From: Blepharisma japonicum
Taxonomy: Eukaryota > Ciliophora > Heterotrichea > Heterotrichida > Blepharismidae
Reading direction: 5' to 3'
DNA: 27,120 nucleotides
Assembly (NCBI GenBank): GCA_949751835.1
Contig: CATKHK010000181.1
Span: 1 to 27,120, forward strand
In this document: positions 19,358 to 27,120 of the stretch, piece after piece
How positions within the stretch are numbered: the stretch's first letter is position 1
Layout of the letters: every line of letters starts with the position of its first letter
The notes under the pieces: model-generated
What the model was told of the DNA's origin: nothing
Database searches by the model: none
What the model saw: only the letters and a program-made list of their open reading frames with translations
Made by a program: the position numbers and the translations under genes

Positions 19358-21876
19358 ATGGCGGATTCAAGTCAACTTAGCAGCACTAGGCTTTTATGTA
19401 AATTGAACGGGCTAGAAGCTCAAATGGATTTCATATCAGCTAGGCCTGATAATCCTAAAACAGAACAAGATTTTAGGGAAGCTTGTTCATTGTATCAAAA
19501 TGAAAATTATGCTTCTGATCCATTAATCAGCCAAATTTACCAGAAATTGGTGGAGAAGTATCATCAAATCACCTCTCTTTATCTTATTGGTGAACTTAAT
19601 GGGAAAACTCATTTATTCACTTATAACACTGAAAATGAGAGGGAAGAAGCTAAATTGATAGAAACTCCACAAAGATTGGATCCAAAAGGTGCACAAATTG
19701 TTCAGCTTCCCAATGGCGAGTTGTTTTGCAGTTGTTATAAATATCGAAGCTCTTTAATTACTTTTATTATTAAAAAAAACTATGGGCTCTGAATGCTGCC
19801 ATCTCAAATTCCTTACAAACACGTAACAGCTATCTATTTTAGTGGAAATGTCTATTGCTTTGGAAGAGGCGAAGATTCTGAAACTCTATCTTATAGATTC
19901 GATTTGGACAGAAATCAATGATTTAAACTGAGTCCTATCCCATATAGTTCCTATTGCAATAGTGCAATATTTAATAAAAGTATTTTAATTTCCTCAGATT
20001 TTAAGGAAAATGTTTTGCAATATTCAATTGATATAGACTCTTTCTCAATAATTACTTATGATTTTCAAAGATACTGTAGCAAGGTCTTAATAAATGGAAA
20101 GGAGATATTGTATTTGATTGAATGAGCTGAAAATGGATTTATTTATGAAAGTGAAGTAGGAGATGTGTATAATTGGAAACAAATAGCAAAATCAGCAATA
20201 AATCAATCTTGCGACCAAGTATACTGAATATATTATAAAAGAGGGATATATATCTCAACTCTTACTGATAAATGCGTAAGAGAATATTATAAGTTTGATT
20301 TAGACCAAAATGCTTTTATTTCTATTGCTTATTATGATAAGCATATAGCTATTCGAGAATTAGAAGGAAGGTTTGAAGCGATAGACTGCTATAACCAAAC
20401 TTTTAATCTCAATCCTCAAACTGTTTTAAGCTATGGAAAATTCACTATTAATGATTTAGGGAGAAAACTTGAGAATATTGAATTCTATAATGAAGAAATC
20501 AAGCTTAATCCTGCCGATGCGTGTGCCTACATTGGGAAAGGAAATATTCTTTTCGGTTTAGAAAGATATCTTGAAGCTATAGAATGTTTTGATGAAGCAA
20601 TCAAAATTGGACCTAAGTTAATTGATGCTTACAATTGCAAAGGATGTGTTTATTATAATTTAGGCAGAAATCTAGAAGCGATTGAATGCTTTGACGAGGC
20701 AATTAAGTTTTTACCTTTTAATGCTGATATTTATAATTCGATAAGCATTAAATATGACCCTTATGCTCGCACATATAAAAATAAAGGAGATGCTCTTTAT
20801 TCTTTGGAAAGATACCTTGAAGCAATTGAATGCTATAATCTAAGCATCAAATTTGGCACTGATAATTATAACGCATATATAGATAAAGGAAATGCTCTTT
20901 ATAATTTGAATAGATATCTTGAAGCAATAGAGTGCTATGACGAGGCAATTAGGATTAATCCTTTGAGTGCTGATGTTTATAAAGCAAAAGGAAGTGTTCT
21001 TACTCATTTGAATAATACCTTGAAGCAATAGAGTGCTATGACGAGGCAATTAGGATTAATCCTTTGAGTGCTGATGTTTATAAAGCAAAAGGAGATGCCC
21101 TTTCTCATTTGAATAAATACCTTGAAGCATTAGAGTGCTATAACGAGGCAATTAGGATTAATCCTTTCAGTGCTGATGCTTACGAAACAAAAGGAGATCT
21201 TCTTACTCATTTGAATAGAAATCTTGAAGCATTAGAATGTTATGACGAGGCAATTAAAATCGATCCTAAACGTGCTTCTCTTTATCATACTAAAGGAAAT
21301 ATTCTTTTCCATGGACTGGATAGAAAACTTGAAGCAATAATATGCTATAATGAAGCAATAGTATGCTATAATGAAGCAAGCAAATTAGCTCCTGATGACC
21401 CTCTGAATTTATTTAATAGAGCACTAGCACTTAATAGTCTAGGGCAAGAAGCTGAAGCACTCCAGGACTTTTACCAAGGCTATTATTTAATAAAAGAAAG
21501 CCAAACAAGTGATAATCCCAAATTCAACCTTTCTCAAATAAATAGTAATTTTACTAATGAAGCATTGAAAAACGATTTCATAGAATTACTTCAAAAACTT
21601 ATTCAACTGCAAGAAAGTGCTATAGGCTTGAAAGAGGAATTTAATAGCCTCAAAGATACCAAAAATCCAAAACTAATAAAGGAGATTGAGGAGCAAGAGG
21701 AAAAAATTAAAGAAGAGCGTTCTCAATTTTTTATGAAAGCAGCTTGTTTCCTTTTTCCAAATGTAGCTTCACTAGAACAAATTCATCAAAAAATTAATGA
21801 TATAGCTACAGAAGCTGATGAACACCTAAAAAGGGCTATTGCATCGATTTCTGATCTCAAATCATCTCTGCAGTAA
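19358..21876 (+). CDS. Family B copy B3: kelch-like/TPR protein with a frameshift and rearranged TPR array
   Basis: ATG 19358 opens a frame with UGA=Trp to TAG 21029-21031. A one-base loss at about 21014 (AATAATACC for AATAAATACC) shifts the frame, and the rest reads open to TAA 21874-21876. Residues 1 to about 335 are the B kelch-like domain. The TPR part differs from B1, B2 and B4. Only three units match their first half in order. One unit is cut to a stub ('NADIYNSISIKYDP', about 19 residues lost in frame). Then follow nearly identical units 'LSADVYKAKG'. A later unit holds a 21-base internal duplication ('AIICYNEAIVCYNEA'). The coiled-coil C-terminus lacks the final 'KVSEDE' because CAG is followed by TAA. 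Without the shift it would be about 839 residues. Confidence 0.75.
20921..21225 (+). repeat. Recent tandem duplication of a 102-base TPR unit in B3
   Basis: The phrase GAAGCAATAGAGTGCTATGA occurs at 20921 and again at 21022. A close variant (GAAGCATTAGAGTGCTATAA) follows at 21124. Spacing is 101 then 102 bases, the missing base being the B3 frameshift. The downstream 70 bases of the first two units are almost identical. The high identity compared with the other TPR units shows a recent unit duplication. Confidence 0.8.
21334..21375 (+). repeat. 21-base tandem duplication inside a TPR unit of B3
   Basis: GCAATAATATGCTATAATGAA (21334-21354) is followed at once by the same 21 bases with one change (21355-21375). 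It adds seven residues and would stretch one TPR helix pair beyond the 34-residue period. B1, B2 and B4 have a single copy. Confidence 0.85.
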
Positions 21877-22418
21877 AATGTGAGCGCAGGTTAACTAAAT
21901 AAGAAATAAATTCAGATAAACTTATTAATGGCTTTCTTATGCAATGAATAGTTTATTTTTAAATATTTTAAGTGATAAGATTTAGGCCTTGCCTGAAATT
22001 ATATAAAACAAAATTTTGCTTTACAGACAAGAACAACTCTGGATGATCCTGGGTTTAGTGAACATTTAACACTTATAGGATTTTTTTCAGTATTAAATGA
22101 AGTTATTTTGAGATTTAAATATATTTCTCCATGCGAATGATGCAACTCTCAGTTACAAATTATCAAAATTCTCTTTTAATAAATTAAAATGAATCGATCT
22201 GGGATTTAAATTAGAAATAATTAATAAAATTGAAATATGCATTTATGTAAAACTATTTGAAAAATTACTATTTTTTTGGGGAAAGCTTATTTAAGTGAAC
22301 AAAACTTTTTATAAAATATAGCAATATATAAGTAACTATTATATTGAAAGTAGAGATATATCTTCACTGTAAATGCTTTTATAAATAATCATAATAGCTA
22401 AATTAACATTATAAATTC
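21877..22418. other. Intergenic region between B3 and B4
   Basis: The first part is a diverged form of the B 3' flank. It shares 'AACTTATT', 'GCAATGAATAG' and, after an insertion of roughly 90 bases, 'GTGAACATTTAACACTTATAGG' with the flanks of B1 and B2. The second part is AT-rich, ends 'ATAAATTC' at the B4 ATG, and is probably the B4 promoter. No gene is seen. Confidence 0.5.
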
Positions 22419-25103
22419 ATGGCGGATTCAGATCAGCTTAGCAGCACAAGGCTTTTGTGTAAATTAAACGAGCTAGGAGCTCAAATGGCTTGCATATCAG
22501 CGAGGCCTGATAATTCAAAAACAGAACAAGATTTTAGGGAAGCTTGCTCATTGTATCAAAATAAAAATCATACTTCTGATCCATTCATCAGCCAAACTTA
22601 CCAGAAATTGGTGGAAAAGTATCATCAAATCACCTCTCTTTATCTTTTTGGTAAACTTGATGGGAAAGCTCATTTGTTTACTTATAACACTGAAAATGAG
22701 AGGGAAGAAGCAAAATTGATAGAAACTCCACAAAGATTGCATACTAATCGTGCATCAATTGTTCAGCTTCCCAATGGTGAGCTATTCTGCAGTTGTAAAA
22801 AATATCGAAGCTCTTTTATTACTTTTATTATTAATAAAAACTATGAGGTTCGAATGTTGCCATCTCAAAAGTTTTATGAATCATTAACAGCTATCTATTT
22901 TAGAGGAAATGTCTATTGCTTTGGAAAAGATGAAGATTATGAAACTCTATCTTATAGATTCGATTTAGACAGAAATCTATGATTTAAACTGACTCCTATC
23001 CCATATCAAAATTCCTCAAAAAGTGCAGGATTTAATAAAAATATTTTCATTTCCGAATTTCATTGTGAAAATCTTATGCAATATTCAATTGATATAGACT
23101 CTTTCTCAACAATTCCTTATGATTTTCAAAGTCATTGTTGAAAGCTCTTAATAAATGGAGAGGAGAGATTGTATTTGATTGAATGAGCTGGAAATGGATT
23201 TATTTATGAAAGTGGAGTGGGAGATGAGTATAATTGGAAACAAATAGTAAAGTCAGCAATAAATCAAGATTGTGACCAATTATATTGAATATATAATAAA
23301 AGAGGAATATATATCTCAACTCTTACTAATGAATGCTTAAGAGAATATTATAAGTTTGATTTGGACCAAAATGCTTTGGTTGGTATTGCTTATTATGATA
23401 AGCATATAGCTATTCGAAAATTAGGCGAAAAGGTTGAAGCGATAAAATGCTATAAACAAACTTTTAGTCTTAATCCTCAAGCTGCTTTATGTTTTGGAAA
23501 ATTCACTATTAATGAATTAGGGAGAAAACTTGAGAAAATTGAATCCTATAATAAAGCAATCAAGCTTAATCCTGCCGATGCGGATGCCTACATGCAGAAA
23601 GGAAACGCTCTTAACGATTTAGAAAGAGATCTTGAAGCAATAGAATGTTTTGATGAGGCAATCAAAATCGATCCTATGATATTTTATGCATACCATAATA
23701 AAGGACTTTCTCTTAGTTCTTTGAGAAGATATAGCGAAGCAATAGAATACTATAATAACTCATTAGAAATAAATTCAAATATCCCAGAAGCTTATATAAA
23801 TAAAGGATGCGCTCTTGATAATTTAAACAGATACATTGAAGCAATTGAATGCTATGAAGAGAGTATCAAAATCAATCCTATATTAAAATATGTACATTAT
23901 TTAAAAGGATGTGCTTTATATAGTTTAGGCAGAAATCTAGAAGCGATTGAATGCTTTGACGAGGAACTTAAGCTTAATCCTGATTACGCTATTGCTTATG
24001 ATATAAAAGGAAATGCTCACTATCGTTTGCAAAATTATCTTGAAGCAATAGATTGTTATAATGAAAGCATCAAAATTGACCCTAATGAAGCTTGTACATA
24101 TAGGGATAAAGGAAATGCTCTTTATGAATCAAAAAGATATCTTGAAGCAGTTGAATGCTATAATAAATCAATCAAGCTTGACCCTAAAGATGCTACTACT
24201 TATACTCAGAAAGGGCATAGCCTTTTCGAATTGGAAAAGTTTTTGGAAGCAATAGAATGTTATAATGAAGTCATCAAAATTGATCCAAGAAATGCTACTG
24301 CTTACGAGGATAAAGGATCTGCTTTTTCTTTCTTGGAAAGGTATTTGGAAGCAATAGAATGTTTTGATGAAGCAATCAAAATAAATCCCAACGATTCTAA
24401 TACATATATTTGAAAAGGAAATGCTCTTAGCAATTTAAATAGATATTTCGAAGCAGTAGAATGTTATGATGAGGCAATCAAAATCAATCCTAAATGTGCT
24501 TCTTTTTATCATAGGAAAGGAAAAATTCTTCTCTGTTGACTGGATAGGAAACTTGAAGCAATAGCATGCTATAATGAAGCAACTAAACTAGATCCTGATA
24601 ATCCTCTGAATTTCTTTAATAAAGTGCTGGCATTCAATAGTCTAGATCAAGAAGCAGAAGCACTCCAGGACTTTTACCGAGGCTATTATTTAATAAAAGA
24701 AAGCCAAACAAATGATAATGCTAAATTCAACCTTTTGGAAATAAATAGTAATTTTACTAATGAAGCATTAAAAAACGATTTCATAGAATTGCTTCAAAAA
24801 CTTGCTCAACTGCAAGAAAGCTCAATTGGCTTTAAAGAGGAATTTAATAGCCTCAAAAGATATCAAAAATCCAAATTAATGAAGGAGATTGAGGAGCAAG
24901 AAGAAACAATTAAAAATGAGCGTTCTCAATTTTTAATGAAAGCAGCTGGCTTCTTTGGTCCAAATAATAATGATACACTAGAAGAGATGCAACAAAAAAT
25001 TTATCAAGTTAATAGAGAAGCTGATGAATACCTAAAAAGGGTGATTTCAACGATATCGAATCTCAGATCGTCTCTGCAGCAAAAAGTGAGTGAAGACGAA
25101 TAA
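22419..25103 (+). CDS. Family B copy B4: kelch-like/TPR/coiled-coil protein, intact with UGA=Trp
   Basis: ATG 22419 to TAA 25101-25103 gives 894 residues in one frame, with six TGA codons read as Trp (22980, 23139, 23184, 23286, 24411, 24537). Residues 1 to about 335 are kelch-like ('YRFDLDRNLW', 'EWAGNGFIYESG', 'DEYNWKQI', 'YKFDLDQN'). About 12 TPR units of 34 residues follow (about 345-760), then a charged coiled coil ('KEIEEQEETIK') and the end 'QQKVSEDE'. It aligns with B1 over its full length with almost no gaps, so B1 and B4 define the family. No signal peptide, membrane helix or catalytic motif is visible; a cytoplasmic scaffold or adaptor is the most likely class. Start choice rests on the conserved 'MADSDQLSSTRLLCKL' opening in all five copies. 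Confidence 0.88.
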
Positions 25104-25404
25104 TCGTTATCTTTTGGGAAGGCTCTTATATAAGAAATAGTTAACTAAATTCATTTAAACTTATTTAGTAGCTTTTGGGGCAATGAATAGTTTATTTTGA
25201 TATATTTTACTTGGTTTATGACTTCAAATTCTCAATTGTCAAAAAATAGAGATTTTCTGAATGGTTACTAGTTAACCAAGGGAAATCAATTAATATTTAG
25301 AAATATTAATGCAAACAATTTTTTTCTTTCTTCGAAAGAAAATCCTTGTATACATGGACCTGCTTGCTGAGTAGAATTTGAGATTAGAAGGCAATTTAAC
25401 GAAT
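25104..25404. other. B4 3' flank and unassigned sequence before A8
   Basis: Bases 25104-25210 are the conserved B 3' flank (TAATCGTTATCTTTTGGG, CTTATATAAGAAATAGTTA). From about 25215 the similarity ends, and the remaining 190 bases match nothing I recognise. No gene is supported. Confidence 0.5.
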
Positions 25405-25794
25405 CCAATTTGCATGATAATTCGGAATCCTAAATTTTTGTTTATGAAATAGAGGTACTGCATGCAAATTTGACTTAAAAACTATGGAAGTTGTCAAAAT
25501 ATTGTCATATTCTAAAGGAAAAGTCCATTCGCTTATATATCACACTAACTGTATTTATGTATTCAGTTTATATTTTTGTAGCTATGATATTTATTATTTG
25601 GAAAAATATGATTTAAAAGAAAATAGAAAAATAATCTTACCCCCAGTCCTTCTAAAGATGCATTATCTGACTACTCTTGCATCATTTATCTAGATTCAAT
25701 TATATTTCGCACAAAATGTGATCAAATATTATATAAATTTGATTTTTTAATTGAAAGCTACTCAGAACTTCCAATTTCTAAACTCGAAAATTAA
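25405..25794 (+). pseudogene. A8: short family A' relic covering about three propeller blades
   Basis: With UGA=Trp the sequence reads 'NFCLWNRGTACKFDLKTM', then 'VVKILSYSKGK', 'LEKYDLKENRK' and a frameshift near the CCCCC run at about 25640. It then reads 'LYKFDFLIESYSELPIS' and TAA 25792-25794. It corresponds to the middle of A1b/A7. The finger, helices and last blades are missing. The open stretch at 25484-25693 is part of it. Too truncated and shifted to be a working copy. Confidence 0.75.
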
Positions 25795-26147
25795 TAAATA
25801 ATCTTATCGATACTAGACTGTGCTCTTTCTAAGCAAATAAAGAATTCACACACAAGCCGATAAAAGAAGTAAAATAGAAAAAATATAATTTTAAGGCTTT
25901 CGAAGCAGCTGTACAGATGCCAAATCAAAATGATGCTAGCTACAGTTTGTTGAGGTGACAAACAAAAAGTTGAAGATCTTGAAGACAATTTTGGAATTTT
26001 ATTTTTAAAATTTATTAGTTTAGCGAGATAGCAAAGAAAAATGATTTAGGTAAATTTTATAAGAAAAATTTGGATTTAATAAGAATTTATAAGTGTGCTC
26101 TGAAATATGGATTAACTAATTAATTCTAAAAGAAAATAATTTAATTC
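25795..26147. other. Intergenic region between A8 and B5
   Basis: Mostly AT-rich. A stretch at 25905-26030 is somewhat less biased and reads open with UGA=Trp ('MMLATVCWGDKQKVEDLEDN', ending TAG) but has no similarity to anything else here. It may be a fragment of an unrelated gene, or chance. The end (TTTAATTC before ATG 26148) is like the other B upstream regions. Confidence 0.4.
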
Positions 26148-27120
26148 ATGGCGGATTCAGATCAGCTTAGCAGTACTAGGCTTTTATGTAAATTTAGCGA
26201 TCTAAGGACTCAAATGGCTTGCATATCAGCTAGACCTGATAATCAACAAACAGAACAAGATTTTAGGGCATCTTGCCCGTTGTATCAAAATGAGAATCAT
26301 ACTTCTGATCCATTCATCACCCAAACCGACCAGGAATTGGCGAAGAACTATCATCAAGTTACCTCTCTTTATCTTTTTGGTGAACTTGATGGGAAAGCGA
26401 ATTTGTTCACTTATAACACTGAAAATGAGAGGGAAGAAGCAAAATTGATAGACACTCCGAATAGACTGGATACGAATGGTGCATCAATTGTTCAGCTTCC
26501 CAACGGTGAGCTATTCTGCAACTGTAAAGAATATCAGAGCTCTTTTATTACTTTTATTATTAATAAAAATTATGAGCTTCGAATGCTGCCATCTCAAAAG
26601 TCTTATGGATGAATAGAAGCTATCTATTATAGAAGAAATGTCTATTGTTTTGGAGAAGATGAAAATTCTGAAACTCTATCTTATAGATTCGATTTGTACA
26701 GAAATCTATGATTTAAACTAACTCCTATGCCATATCATTGCCCCTATTGCGACAGTGCGGTATTCAATGAAAATATTTTTATCTCCGAACCTAGTAGTAA
26801 AAATATTTTGCACTACTCAATTGATATAGACTCTTTCTCAATAATTCCTTATGATTTTCAAAGCGACTGTAGAAAGGTCTTAATAAATGGAGAGGAGAAA
26901 TTGTATTTGGTTGAATGAGCTAAAAATGGATTTATTTATGAAAGTGGAGTAGGAGATGAGTATAATTGGAAACAAATAGCAAAATCAACAATAAATGAAG
27001 ATTGCGGCCAGTTATATTGAATATATAATAAAAGAGGAATAAATATCTCAACTCTTACTAATGAATGTTTAAGGGAATATTATAAGTTTGATTTGGACCA
27101 AAATGCTTTTATTTGTATTG
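26148..27120 (+). CDS. Family B copy B5: kelch-like domain, continues past the window end
   Basis: ATG 26148 opens a frame that stays open to the last base (324 codons seen) with UGA=Trp at 26610, 26708, 26916 and 27017. It covers the whole kelch-like domain up to 'YKFDLDQNAFI'; the TPR part would follow outside the window. Differences from B4 include 'KFSDLRTQ' for 'KLNELGAQ' and an 'HCPYCDSA' stretch in which two Cys sit three apart. That stretch is not conserved in the other copies, so it is probably not a metal site. Whether the rest is intact cannot be seen. Confidence 0.82.

Noticed and set aside
20800-21320. CRISPR-like or satellite array from the regular repeats
   Set aside because: The period is 102 bases (34 codons), the reading frame is kept and the translation is a TPR; the repeats are coding.
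26727-26765. Zinc ribbon 'HCPYC' in B5
   Set aside because: The two Cys are not conserved in B1-B4 and no partner pair is near; it lies in a variable loop of the kelch-like domain.
1-27120. Bacterial (Mycoplasma/Spiroplasma) or mitochondrial origin because of UGA=Trp and AT richness
   Set aside because: The proteins combine a B-box/AN1-like finger, kelch-like blades and TPRs in large paralogous families. No Shine-Dalgarno sites, operons, rRNA/tRNA genes or respiratory genes are seen. A nuclear ciliate genome explains all of it better.
1-27120. Transposon or internal eliminated sequence as the source of the copies
   Set aside because: No transposase, terminal inverted repeats or clear TA-bounded insertions were recognised; the joins look like unequal recombination between paralogues. 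Comparison with germline DNA would be decisive.

Overview
The window looks like nuclear DNA of a ciliate that reads UGA as tryptophan. It is AT-rich (roughly 30% GC by eye). Read with the standard code, every long gene breaks at TGA. Read with UGA=Trp, the fragments join in one frame into long proteins. Paralogues inside the window confirm this, because the same alignment columns hold TGG in some copies and TGA in others. Stops in use are TAA and TAG. Apparently intron-free genes, very short intergenic spaces and eukaryotic domains (Cys/His zinc finger, kelch-like propeller, TPR) fit a heterotrich such as Blepharisma. The genus is an inference, not something I could test.

Almost everything belongs to two related gene families, labelled here A and B. 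Family A encodes a TRIM-like protein of about 400-490 residues: an N-terminal Cys/His finger (B-box/AN1-like), a helical region, then a degenerate kelch-like propeller with recurring 'KYDL', 'YKFDL' and 'SYSKLP' motifs. A subgroup A' (in A1b, A7, A8 and the tail of A3) has a different C-terminal tail ending 'YPICL(Y/F)F'. Family B encodes a protein of about 893 residues: an N-terminal kelch-like domain, about 12 TPR units of 34 residues, and a charged coiled-coil C-terminus ending 'SEDE'.

Layout: A0 (cut by the window start, broken, plus strand) converges on B1 (minus, intact, 764-3445). B1 is head-to-head with A1 (plus, intact, 3530-4996), 84 bp apart. A1b (4977-6002, N-terminally truncated A') follows directly. 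A2 (from 6331) is fused in frame to B2, whose TPR half is shifted by one base near 9053 (end 10439). A3 (10593-11368) is a chimeric relic. A4 (11701-13155) is intact. A5 (13757-15160) is open but its finger is left upstream in another frame. A6 (15702-16913) is open with an internal deletion. A7 (17600-19094) has one +1 shift in an A run. B3 (19358-21876) has one -1 shift and recently duplicated TPR units. B4 (22419-25103) is intact. A8 (about 25405-25794) is a relic. B5 (from 26148) runs off the end.

The region is an active birth-and-death array: tandem and inverted duplications, microhomology junctions, chimeras, a gene fusion and repeat-unit expansion. The A2-B2 fusion and the head-to-head B1/A1 pair suggest that A and B products could act together, for example as a finger/propeller protein and a propeller/TPR scaffold. 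The sequence alone gives no biochemical role. I saw no RNA genes, transposases, CRISPR arrays or telomeric repeats.
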